Assembly (NCBI GenBank): GCA_945949875.1
Contig: CAMFGH010000011.1
Coordinates: forward strand, 1-44,694
Source: an uncultured bacterium
Lineage (GTDB): Bacteria; Bacillota; Clostridia; Lachnospirales; Lachnospiraceae
DNA: 44,694 bases
Direction: 5' to 3'
Shown here: in pieces, positions 23,845 to 31,281 of the stretch
Numbering within the stretch: position 1 is the first letter of the stretch
How the letters are laid out: every line of letters begins with the position of its first letter
Translations under genes and position numbers: made by a program
The notes under the pieces: model-generated
Database searches by the model: none
Seen by the model: only the letters and a program-made list of their open reading frames with translations
Told to the model about the DNA's origin: nothing

Positions 23845-25065
23845 TTACAAAAAATCCGCCAGTATCACATTGCTGACATCGATTCCGGCATCTGTAAATC
23901 GTATACGTTGATCAGATACTTCTAAAAGTCCCAGTTTTTGATAATGTTCCAATACCTCTCCATACATCTGAAAAACAGAAACAGAAAAATTCTTTTTAAA
24001 CTCCTCCGGTGATACACCGGACATCATGCGAAGCCCAAGCATCATAAATTCTTCCATCTGCTCCTGTTTGGACAAATGGAACTTTTCCGACTGGGATTTT
24101 TTCAATGGAATCATTTCCGGCCGTCGGTCTTCGTCCGCTTTCCTGTTCCCAGTTGCCTCCCCATATTTATACAGATACTCTTCCAGATGCTCTGTCTGTT
24201 TCCATCTGGTCTCATCTACCATGGAGGAGGCCCCCAGGCCCAGTCCCAGATAGTTTCCTCTTTTCCAGTAGACCAGATTATGCCTGCACTCTTTCCCTGC
24301 TTTTGCATAGTTTGATATCTCATACCGCTCATAACCATGACCAGCAAGAATACGTTTTGTTGCTTCGTACATGGCTCTTTCTTCCTCTTCCGATGGTAGA
24401 AGCCCCATTCTGTCTACACCATCCCGGTCACGCTGCAGATCTGCCTGATGATAGGTATCATAAAAGGGGGTTCCTTCTTCAATGATCAGGCTATAGGCTG
24501 AAATATGCTCCGGCGAAAGCTTTTGAACCTTTTCCAGGGTATCCAGATACGTCTCCAGAGTCTGCCCGGGAAGTGCCGACATCAGATCCACATTGATATT
24601 ATCAAATCCTGCCTCTCTGGCTGCCCAAAAAACATCCAGAAATGTTTCATAGGTATGAATCCTGCCCAGTTTTTTTAATTCCTCCTCCTGAGCCGACTGC
24701 AGCCCGATGCTGAGCCGGTTGAATCCGGCCCGGTGAAGTCTTTTCAAATCCTCCGGCGTAACCGTTCCCGGATTACACTCCAGTGAAATTTCCTTTGCAT
24801 CCCAGGAAAAGTTTTCTTTAAGTTTACATAATATTTTTTCAAGTTGGGAAACATTCAAAACGGTGGGGGTACCACCACCAAAAAAGACAGTTTCCACCGG
24901 ATAATCCCGATAAAAAACTGCCTCCTGTTCTATTTCCCGAAGAAGCGCTTCCACATAACGACTGCGCACCTCTTCCGTGGCAGGAGCAGATAAAAAATCA
25001 CAATAGGCACATTTCTGAACGCAAAAAGGAATGTGAATATAAAGACTAAGTGATTTTTTCTCCAT
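23845..25065 (-). CDS. hemW: Radical SAM heme chaperone HemW
   Basis: HemW is a radical-SAM-type protein that binds heme and is thought to deliver it; it was long annotated as oxygen-independent coproporphyrinogen oxidase. The 406-residue product starts MEKKSLSLYIHIPFCVQKCA. Its cluster motif is CVQKCAYCDF: three cysteines (15, 19, 22) and Phe where HemN has a fourth Cys, which points to HemW. Other blocks are VFFGGGTPTVL and GFNRLSIGLQSAQEEELKKL. I chose the ATG at 25065, with GGAG about 8-9 bases upstream; an ATG at 25104 overlapping the lepA stop is possible. The order gpr-spoIIP-lepA-hemW matches B. subtilis. Confidence 0.92.
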   Translation of the reverse strand: MEKKSLSLYIHIPFCVQKCAYCDFLSAPATEEVRSRYVEALLREIEQEAVFYRDYPVETVFFGGGTPTVLNVSQLEKILCKLKENFSWDAKEISLECNPGTVTPEDLKRLHRAGFNRLSIGLQSAQEEELKKLGRIHTYETFLDVFWAAREAGFDNINVDLMSALPGQTLETYLDTLEKVQKLSPEHISAYSLIIEEGTPFYDTYHQADLQRDRDGVDRMGLLPSEEEERAMYEATKRILAGHGYERYEISNYAKAGKECRHNLVYWKRGNYLGLGLGASSMVDETRWKQTEHLEEYLYKYGEATGNRKADEDRRPEMIPLKKSQSEKFHLSKQEQMEEFMMLGLRMMSGVSPEEFKKNFSVSVFQMYGEVLEHYQKLGLLEVSDQRIRFTDAGIDVSNVILADFL

Positions 25066-25103
25066 CTGCCTGCTCCGCTTTTCTCCTGTTATATGATATC
25101 CCA

Positions 25104-26921
25104 TCAATCCTTGGTATCCAGTTTCAGTACACTCATAAATGCACTCTGTGGAATTTCTACATTGCCCACCTGACGCATACGCTTTTTACCTTCCTTCTGC
25201 TTTTCAAGAAGTTTTTTCTTACGCGTGATATCACCGCCATAGCATTTTGCAAGTACATCTTTCCGCATTGCTTTCACTGTTTCTCTGGCAATGACTTTGC
25301 CGCCTACTGCTGCCTGAATCGGTATCTCAAACAAGTGCCTTGGTATCTCTTCCTTGAGCTTTTCGCACATTTTACGTCCACGCTCATAGGCACTGTCTGC
25401 ATGTACAATAAAAGATAAAGCGTCCACCTCTTCTTTGTTGATCAGGATGTCCAGTTTTACCAGCTTGGACGTCTCGTACCCCTTCAGATCATAGTCAAAG
25501 GATGCGTATCCCCTTGATCTGGATTTCAGTGCATCAAAGAAGTCATAGATGATCTCATTCAAAGGCAACTCATATTTCAGAAGTGCCCTGGTAGTTTCAA
25601 TATATTCGGTACCGATATAGCGACCACGTCTTTCCTGACACAGCTGCATGATCGGGCCGATAAACTCGGTGGTCACCATGATCTCTGCACTGACAATGGG
25701 CTCTTCCATATAATCGATTTCCGATGGGTCCGGCAGATTGGACGGGTTGGTAAGTTCGATCATCTCGCCATTGGTCTTATAGACCTTGTAAATAACCCCC
25801 GGTGCAGTGGTAACCAGATCCAGATTATATTCTCTTTCCAGTCGTTCCTGAATGATGTCCAGATGAAGCAGTCCCAGAAATCCACAGCGGAATCCAAATC
25901 CAAGGGCCAGGGAAGTCTCCGGCTCAAAATTCAGAGAAGCATCATTTAACTGCAGTTTTTCCAAAGCATCTCTCAGGTCAGGATATTTATTGGTATCTGC
26001 CGGATAAATACCGCAGTACACCATGGAATTTACTTTTTTATAGCCTGGCAGAGGTTCTGCACAGGGATTCTCCAGATCCGTAATAGTGTCACCTACACGG
26101 GTATCCTTTACATTTTTTATGGAAGCTGTTAAATAGCCTACCATGCCTGCCTGCAGTTCCTCACAGGGAATGAACTGTCCGGCGCCAAAATAACCCACTT
26201 CCACCACCTCAGCAGTAGCTCCGGTGGCCATCATTTTTATTTTCGTGCCCTTGGAAACATGTCCCTCTTTCAACCGGCAAAATACAATGACCCCTTTATA
26301 GGAATCATATACCGAATCAAAAATCAGCGCCTGCAGCGGCTTTTCCGGATCTCCATCCGGGGCAGGTATTTTGGACACAACCTGCTCCAGCACCTCCTCA
26401 ATACCGATTCCGTTTTTCGCCGAAATCAGCGGTGCATCCTGTGCTTCGATTCCAATCACATCTTCGATTTCTTCGATGACTCTTTGCGGTTCTGCACTGG
26501 GCAGGTCTATTTTATTGATCACCGGAAATACATCCAGATCATGTTCCAATGCCAGATATACATTGGCAAGGGTCTGGGCTTCGATTCCCTGGGCTGCATC
26601 CACAACAAGAATCGCCCCATCGCAGGCGGCCAAAGCTCTGCTGACCTCATAATTGAAGTCAACATGACCCGGCGTGTCAATCAGATTGAAAATATATTCT
26701 TCCCCATCTTTTGCTTTATAAATAATGCGGACCGTCTGCGCTTTAATGGTGATCCCGCGTTCTCTCTCCAATTCCATATTGTCCAGAACCTGATCCTGCA
26801 TTTCACGACTGGTAAGCAGCCCGGTCTTTTCGATGATACGATCTGCCAGTGTGGATTTGCCATGATCTATATGTGCAATAATACAAAAATTTCTGATTTT
26901 ACTCTGATCTATTGTTGCCAT
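25104..26921 (-). CDS. lepA: Elongation factor 4 (LepA)
   Basis: LepA is a ribosome-associated GTPase affecting initiation and back-translocation. The 605-residue protein has the G-domain motifs [17 protein letters not shown] and NKIDLP. The EF4-specific blocks are [33 protein letters not shown] (seen as [10 protein letters not shown]) and the C-terminal [25 protein letters not shown] lies 5 bases upstream of the ATG at 26921; an extension to 26963 is rejected. It is followed by hemW with overlap or a short gap and preceded by spoIIP after about 200 bases that contain short direct repeats. Confidence 0.97.
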   Translation of the reverse strand: MATIDQSKIRNFCIIAHIDHGKSTLADRIIEKTGLLTSREMQDQVLDNMELERERGITIKAQTVRIIYKAKDGEEYIFNLIDTPGHVDFNYEVSRALAACDGAILVVDAAQGIEAQTLANVYLALEHDLDVFPVINKIDLPSAEPQRVIEEIEDVIGIEAQDAPLISAKNGIGIEEVLEQVVSKIPAPDGDPEKPLQALIFDSVYDSYKGVIVFCRLKEGHVSKGTKIKMMATGATAEVVEVGYFGAGQFIPCEELQAGMVGYLTASIKNVKDTRVGDTITDLENPCAEPLPGYKKVNSMVYCGIYPADTNKYPDLRDALEKLQLNDASLNFEPETSLALGFGFRCGFLGLLHLDIIQERLEREYNLDLVTTAPGVIYKVYKTNGEMIELTNPSNLPDPSEIDYMEEPIVSAEIMVTTEFIGPIMQLCQERRGRYIGTEYIETTRALLKYELPLNEIIYDFFDALKSRSRGYASFDYDLKGYETSKLVKLDILINKEEVDALSFIVHADSAYERGRKMCEKLKEEIPRHLFEIPIQAAVGGKVIARETVKAMRKDVLAKCYGGDITRKKKLLEKQKEGKKRMRQVGNVEIPQSAFMSVLKLDTKD

Positions 26922-27058
26922 AGAATCCTCCGGAAAAACATGTAGCCGATTCCACTGCTGCAAGATTACAGCACCGAAACAGCCCCGCCTTTTTCATATC
27001 GGCAACGATTAGTATACCAAACCCGGGCTTTTCTGTCCAGAAAATGCCTTGTAGTCTT

Positions 27059-27116
27059 CACTGAAATATTCCATGAAATGCCCTGCATCCTCCACTGAAA
27101 TGTTCCGGGAAATGCC
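27059..27116. repeat. 34-bp-period direct repeat in the spoIIP-lepA gap
   Basis: A 24-base block cactgaaat...gaaatgcc occurs at 27059-27082 and 27093-27116 with 21 of 24 bases identical. The repeat period is 34 bases. A more decayed third unit (ccagaaaatgcc) precedes them. The block lies just after the spoIIP stop. The rest of the 202-base gap shows no clear promoter or terminator. Confidence 0.6.
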
Positions 27117-27123
27117 TCTTATC

Positions 27124-28560
27124 TTATTTCCCTGAAAGCACCTCATTTAATATTCTGGCAATTGGCACGCATGCATTAACAGCTTCCTGCACTGTATTGT
27201 TCTGTGCCCCAAGCTCGATCAGCAGACTGCGGGGTTCCAAATGCATATTATACCGGTATCCTTTCAAATAAATCTTTCTGGCCAGCCCCGGATAATAGGT
27301 TTCACTGGATATCTGCATTTGAAAAGAAAATGCCAGATTATCCTGGAGATATGGATTAGGCAGATAGGCAATCTCTCCCACATCATTTACTCTGCTTAAT
27401 CCGTTAAAGAACATAAAACGCGCCATTTTCACACCATCTATTTCCGTCACCAGTTTGGTATCATCGGAAATGGCATCTCTATGGAGATCAATAACCACCT
27501 GTATTCCCGGATTGTCTTTTAACAGCTGTTCCAGTGCCGGCAGCGCATTGGAATACGCATAATCCCGGCTTTCCACATCATACTGTCCGGTATGGTGAAG
27601 TACCTGGTAGCCATATTCCTTTTCCAGGATCTGGGCCAGGACCTCCCCTACTCCCACAATGGAAGTACTGGGATCTCCCGGTACCGAATCTATGTATGCT
27701 TCCGTAGAATGGGTGTGATAAATCAAAATCTGGGGGGTTGCATCGCTTTTTCGGATGGACAAATCCTCTTTTAGAAATTTCTCTCCATTCAGTTCTGACT
27801 CATCAATATAGGTAGCGGTATCTATGGTGTAATAGTTTTTGGTCATCTCCTCATAGGTTGTATAGGTTTCCGGCGATATCTCCTGCTTTGCCGGGGTATA
27901 TAAAAGCCCCTCCGGATATTGATAATCGGCTGCCTCCAGATTGCCATCTGTAACATAAAAAACAGAACCATCCTCATTTAACCTGTCAGATTCATATTCC
28001 GGATATTCTGTTTTTGAATCCCCCTTTTTCCAATCAGATTCTTTGGAATCATCATATGTACTGGAATCAGCATCTGAATTTTCCTCTTGTCCCTGCAATT
28101 CGTTTCTGCTTTCTTCCATGCCCTGCTCCTGGGACTCACTGTTTTCCTGCATGTTTTGAGATTCTTCCATACCTGCCCCCTCCGTTTCCTTTCCCAAATC
28201 CATTTGATTTCCCAAATCTGTTTCATTTTTTAAATCTGCTTCAAAAAAACTTTCTTCTCTTGATTCGGCCAGTAATACCTCCACATACTCTTTATAATGT
28301 TCGCTGACCATCCCTTCTCCATAATAGGAAATACTGTATCCATAGATTGGCATCTGCCCACTGGCTGCTTCCATGACTGTTCCGGCCCAGTAATTTCTTT
28401 GCGGGCCATATTCCACACAATCCATTGCATAGGCCACTGCCGGTTCCATATATTCTATTATTTCTTTCAAAAAAATCCGATCCGGTCTGGCAAAAAAAAC
28501 GAACCAGAGCAGGAATATTGTTCCTGCTCCCAGTTCAACCACTCTATATTTCCAACGCAA
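27124..28560 (-). CDS. spoIIP: Stage II sporulation protein P (SpoIIP), cell wall amidase (TTG start)
   Basis: SpoIIP is the amidase/endopeptidase that with SpoIID and SpoIIM thins septal peptidoglycan during engulfment. The 478-residue protein has an N-terminal membrane anchor (about residues 10-24, GAGTIFLLWFVFFARP). A long Glu/Gln/Ser-rich linker follows (about 110-190), and then the catalytic domain. That domain contains ILIYHTHSTEAYIDS and IQVVIDLHRDAISDD, which hold the histidines and glutamate known from SpoIIP. The start is a TTG at 28560 with GGAGG 9 bases upstream. It overlaps the end of gpr by 17 bases, so the two are translationally coupled. The acidic linker is unusually long. 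Confidence 0.93.
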   Translation of the reverse strand: MRWKYRVVELGAGTIFLLWFVFFARPDRIFLKEIIEYMEPAVAYAMDCVEYGPQRNYWAGTVMEAASGQMPIYGYSISYYGEGMVSEHYKEYVEVLLAESREESFFEADLKNETDLGNQMDLGKETEGAGMEESQNMQENSESQEQGMEESRNELQGQEENSDADSSTYDDSKESDWKKGDSKTEYPEYESDRLNEDGSVFYVTDGNLEAADYQYPEGLLYTPAKQEISPETYTTYEEMTKNYYTIDTATYIDESELNGEKFLKEDLSIRKSDATPQILIYHTHSTEAYIDSVPGDPSTSIVGVGEVLAQILEKEYGYQVLHHTGQYDVESRDYAYSNALPALEQLLKDNPGIQVVIDLHRDAISDDTKLVTEIDGVKMARFMFFNGLSRVNDVGEIAYLPNPYLQDNLAFSFQMQISSETYYPGLARKIYLKGYRYNMHLEPRSLLIELGAQNNTVQEAVNACVPIARILNEVLSGK

Positions 28561-29437
28561 TATTAATTGCCTCCGATATGGTATAGCTTAGTCTGTTTAT
28601 CACATCATCAATATCTTTTGTGGTCACATACATATTCTGTAATTCCGTCATCTTTTTCTCTGAGGCATCATCATACCTGCGTATTTCATCTTTCTGCTTT
28701 TCCAACATGTCATTTACAATGGTACCTGCATCCACTACTGTTGGAATTCCGATCCCCAGAACAGGTATGTGAAGGGTATCCGAATTTAATGCATGTCTGT
28801 GATTTCCTACACCGGAGCCGGGCTGTACACCGGTATCCGTAATCTGGATCGTCCGATTCAGCCTTCTGGTGCTTCTTGCTGCAAGAGCATCAATGGCAAT
28901 GACCACATCCGGCTTTATCTGATCACATACTCCCTGTACAATTTCAAAGCTTTCCATACCGGTTCTTGCCATGACCCCCGGAACAATGGCACTGACCGTA
29001 TGGATCTTTTCCTTTTCATAAGCAGCCTTTCCAAACTCTTTCACGATATGCCGTGTTATATATAAATGATCCACAGCCGACGGTCCAAGAGCATCTGCAG
29101 TTACATCCCGATTTCCAAGACCAACCACCAGAACGGAGAGTTCCTCTTTTTCCCTGGGTAAAAGTTCCCGAATCTGGTCTGCTGCTTTTAAGGAAATCTC
29201 CCGATGATAATCCTCATCCGGCACTGCCATCCCGGGAGCTTCTAATGTAATATATGTTCCCATAGGCTTATTCATACATTTTGCCCCGTTTTTTGTCTCT
29301 ATGATGACTCTGGTAATATAGATTTCCTTTTCAGGATCATTTTCTTCTTCCACACGCACCCCATGTATTTCTTCATTCGGTTTGGACGCTGATTCTCTGG
29401 CCTCTAAAGCCAGATCCGTTCTGATTTGAAATCCCAT
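28544..29437 (-). CDS. gpr: Germination protease GPR
   Basis: GPR is the aspartate-type protease, made as a zymogen in the forespore, that degrades small acid-soluble spore proteins at germination. The 297-residue product begins MGFQIRTDLALEARES. It has the family blocks VLVVGLGNRDVTADALGPSA, SAIVPGVMARTGMESFEIVQ, VVIAIDALAARSTRRLNRTI and TDTGVQPGSGVGNHRHALN. The ATG at 29437 has a GAGG about 11 bases upstream; an ATG at 29458 is the alternative. It heads the gpr-spoIIP pair and is divergent from rpsT, as in B. subtilis. The A/T-rich upstream region shows no forespore promoter that I could call with confidence. Confidence 0.94.
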   Translation of the reverse strand: MGFQIRTDLALEARESASKPNEEIHGVRVEEENDPEKEIYITRVIIETKNGAKCMNKPMGTYITLEAPGMAVPDEDYHREISLKAADQIRELLPREKEELSVLVVGLGNRDVTADALGPSAVDHLYITRHIVKEFGKAAYEKEKIHTVSAIVPGVMARTGMESFEIVQGVCDQIKPDVVIAIDALAARSTRRLNRTIQITDTGVQPGSGVGNHRHALNSDTLHIPVLGIGIPTVVDAGTIVNDMLEKQKDEIRRYDDASEKKMTELQNMYVTTKDIDDVINRLSYTISEAINIALEI

Positions 29438-29636
29438 AAAATTACCATCCTCATACATATTTATTCAAGAAAACATAATCTAGTAACATTTTTTCCATTT
29501 TCCTTTTGAAATATGTACTTTATATTTTTCTTTTGAAGCACTATCTTATTTTTGAAGTATAATTGACTTTGGAATATTATTGATTTTACAATGATATTAA
29601 TTTTGAAATGTATTTCTGATTTTTTTGAAATATCTA

Positions 29637-29665
29637 TTGACAGTAAAGAAGATTCACATTAGAAT
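29637..29665 (+). promoter_or_regulatory. SigA promoter of rpsT
   Basis: A perfect TTGACA (29637-29642) is followed after 17 bases by TAGAAT (29660-29665). The predicted start near 29672 gives an 80-base leader. It is the strongest SigA match in the window. The rest of the 314-base gpr-rpsT gap is A/T-rich with several ttttgaaat-like words and no other gene. Confidence 0.8.
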
Positions 29666-29675
29666 AATATGCGTG

Positions 29676-29713
29676 TGTTTACATTAGCATTCCGTGTCTC
29701 GCTAAGTGTAACA
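29676..29713 (+). promoter_or_regulatory. Leader hairpin of rpsT mRNA
   Basis: At the predicted 5' end of the rpsT message, tgtttacattagc (29676-29688) pairs with gctaagtgtaaca (29701-29713). They form about 12 base pairs with two single-base bulges around a 12-base loop. No T-run follows. Such a leader could bind S20 for feedback control or protect the mRNA end; either role is inferred. Confidence 0.5.
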
Positions 29714-29751
29714 TCATGGACGAACAGTAGAATTTTATTGGAGGTGTAATC

Positions 29752-30015
29752 TTGGCTAATATTAAATCTGCAAAGAAAAGAATCTTAGTAAGCAGAACCA
29801 AAGCTGATAGAAACAAATCTATCAGATCAAGTGTTAAAACAGCTATTAAGAAAGTATATGCAGCAATCGATTCTAACGATACAGAAGCTGCAAAAGCTGC
29901 TTTAGTAGAAGCTACTTCTATTATTGATAAAGCAGAAACAAAGGGAGTATATCATAAAAACAATGCTTCCAGAAAGATTTCCCGTCTGAGCAAAGCCGTT
30001 AACAAAATGGCTTAA
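29752..30015 (+). CDS. rpsT: 30S ribosomal protein S20 (TTG start)
   Basis: S20 binds 16S rRNA early in small-subunit assembly. The 87-residue basic protein starts (M)ANIKSAKKRILVSRTKADRN and ends HKNNASRKISRLSKAVNKMA, both typical. It starts at TTG (29752) with GGAGG about 7 bases upstream. A rare start codon is a known feature of rpsT in other bacteria and fits autogenous control. It has its own promoter, a structured leader and a strong terminator, so it is monocistronic and divergent from gpr. Confidence 0.97.
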   Translation: MANIKSAKKRILVSRTKADRNKSIRSSVKTAIKKVYAAIDSNDTEAAKAALVEATSIIDKAETKGVYHKNNASRKISRLSKAVNKMA

Positions 30016-30047
30016 TCAAATCGGCTGGATCAAACAAGAAAAGTAAA

Positions 30048-30084
30048 CCCGATTGCTACCGTCATGGCAATCGGGTATTTTTTT
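30048..30084 (+). terminator. Terminator of rpsT
   Basis: A perfect 9-bp GC-rich stem cccgattgc/gcaatcggg (30048-30056 and 30067-30075) with a 10-base loop is followed by tattttttt. Confidence 0.92.
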
Positions 30085-30155
30085 GTTCATTCATTCTCAA
30101 AGGTTCCTTTGGTCAAGCACCCTGAGCATTTTCCTCGTCACCATAACAAAAAGAA

Positions 30156-30194
30156 GCTGCCACTTTGCGAATTCTTATTCGTTAAAGTGACAGC
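30156..30194 (-). terminator. Terminator of the DUF4190 gene
   Basis: The arms gctgccacttt (30156-30166) and aaagtgacagc (30184-30194) pair with one mismatch. An inner gcgaat/attcgt extends the stem. On the minus strand the hairpin is followed by ttcttttt. It lies 27 bases beyond the stop of the DUF4190 gene. Confidence 0.75.
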
Positions 30195-30220
30195 CCGCTC
30201 TTTCTTTTAAGTATGCTAAA

Positions 30221-30622
30221 TTAGAATGCAGCTCCTACTGCACTTAATAAGCTTGCACCAGCTATAACTACAATGATGGCTGGAACTAAACCAATAATAG
30301 AACATACCAGACCAGCAATAGCCATACCTTTTCCACCTTTGTGTTTTGCAAGGCTGATACCGGATAAGATACAGCCAACCAATGCACAAATAAATGTAAT
30401 ATAAGGTACACAACATGAGAATACCAGTGCCACGATACCAAGTACCATACCTGCTACTGCTAAACCAATTGACTGTTTCTGTTCAGGTTCTGCAGCATAT
30501 ACCGGCGGCTGACCATACCCCATTGGTGCCTGCTGTGGTGCCGGTGCTCCCTGAGAAGCTCCGCATGATGTACAAAAAGCTGCACCATCTGCAATTTCTG
30601 CTCCACAATTATTACAAAACAT
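30221..30622 (-). CDS. Zinc-ribbon DUF4190 membrane protein
   Basis: A 133-residue protein with an N-terminal zinc ribbon (FCNNCGAEI...FCTSCG; Cys 3, 6, 17, 20). A Pro/Gln/Gly-rich linker follows, then two hydrophobic hairpin segments (IGLAVAGMVLGIVALVFSCC and about residues 105-130, AIAGLVCSIIGLVPAIIVVI) in the DUF4190 pattern. Function is unknown. The zinc ribbon resembles those of two larger proteins and one kinase in the next 12 kb. GGAGG lies about 7 bases upstream of the ATG at 30622. It is preceded by a plausible promoter and followed by its own terminator, so it is monocistronic. Confidence 0.8.
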   Translation of the reverse strand: MFCNNCGAEIADGAAFCTSCGASQGAPAPQQAPMGYGQPPVYAAEPEQKQSIGLAVAGMVLGIVALVFSCCVPYITFICALVGCILSGISLAKHKGGKGMAIAGLVCSIIGLVPAIIVVIAGASLLSAVGAAF

Positions 30623-30661
30623 ATCTCTTCCTCCTTGTTGTAAAAACTAGTTTCGACTCAC

Positions 30662-30690
30662 ATTTTACCATGTTAACAAAGGATAAGCAA
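30662..30690 (-). promoter_or_regulatory. Possible promoter of the DUF4190 gene
   Basis: On the minus strand TTGCTT (30685-30690) and TAAAAT (30662-30667) are separated by 17 bases. The -10 box has one mismatch; the -35 box keeps only TTG. It lies about 40 bases upstream of the ATG. Confidence 0.4.
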
Positions 30691-30761
30691 TCAAAAAACA
30701 TGAATTCTGGCGTAAATTGATGTAAACAGGCATCATCAGACCTCATATTCTCTCTCCGAGG

Positions 30762-30791
30762 TTGACATTTCATCCACTCCCATGAAATAAT
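30762..30791 (+). promoter_or_regulatory. SigA-like promoter of the DUF2752 gene
   Basis: A perfect TTGACA (30762-30767) is followed after 18 bases by AATAAT (30786-30791), one base from consensus. The predicted leader is about 40 bases and contains the GGGAGG ribosome site. Confidence 0.55.
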
Positions 30792-30839
30792 AAATTCGCT
30801 TTTTCATATAAAAAACAATGCAGTCCCGGGAGGGTTTTT

Positions 30840-31280
30840 ATGAATACACCAGATTCTTACATGATGCGTTTTTCACGCAAATGCTATTATATATGTGTCT
30901 TTATCTGCCTGCTACTTCTGGCAGGTTATCTGACACTTTGCGTTCTTCACATCCCGCTTACTTCCGTAAATCCGTTTCCATGTCTCTTTTATGAAACATT
31001 TCATTTATACTGTCCAGGTTGTGGCGGTACCAGAGCCTTATCTGTTCTGCTACAGGGTCATTTTCTGGAAAGTATAAAAAACCATCCTGTTATCCCATAC
31101 AGCTTTGTTCTGATTGTAAGCTTTATGATTACCCATACATTGAATATTTTCTCCAAAGGAAAAATCAAAGCCATGCTTTTCCGTCCAATCTATCTGTATA
31201 TCATGATCGCCATCATACTTTTACAATGGTTTGTAAAACTATTTCTGGCGATCCGATATCAGATTTATGTACTGGACTGA
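30840..31280 (+). CDS. DUF2752 family membrane protein
   Basis: A 146-residue protein with three hydrophobic segments (about residues 15-38, 84-103 and 115-137). The family signature CPGCGGTRA is at residues 58-66, followed by a short helix (LSVLLQGHFLESIKNHP). This pattern defines DUF2752, a family of unknown function often found near zinc-ribbon or DUF4190 proteins. GGGAGG lies about 5 bases upstream of the ATG. It converges with the large zinc-ribbon gene: the two stop codons are adjacent, with a single base between, and no separate terminator is visible. Confidence 0.8.
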   Translation: MNTPDSYMMRFSRKCYYICVFICLLLLAGYLTLCVLHIPLTSVNPFPCLFYETFHLYCPGCGGTRALSVLLQGHFLESIKNHPVIPYSFVLIVSFMITHTLNIFSKGKIKAMLFRPIYLYIMIAIILLQWFVKLFLAIRYQIYVLD

Positions 31281-31281
31281 C

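Noticed and set aside
26259-26945. Long plus-strand open frame (228 codons) opposite lepA
   Set aside because: It is antisense to a strongly conserved gene, has no ribosome site and encodes a protein with no recognisable domain; it is a coding shadow.
29459-29600. Forespore (SigF/SigG) promoter of gpr
   Set aside because: The A/T-rich region offers only partial matches at wrong spacing; expected from biology but not visible with confidence.
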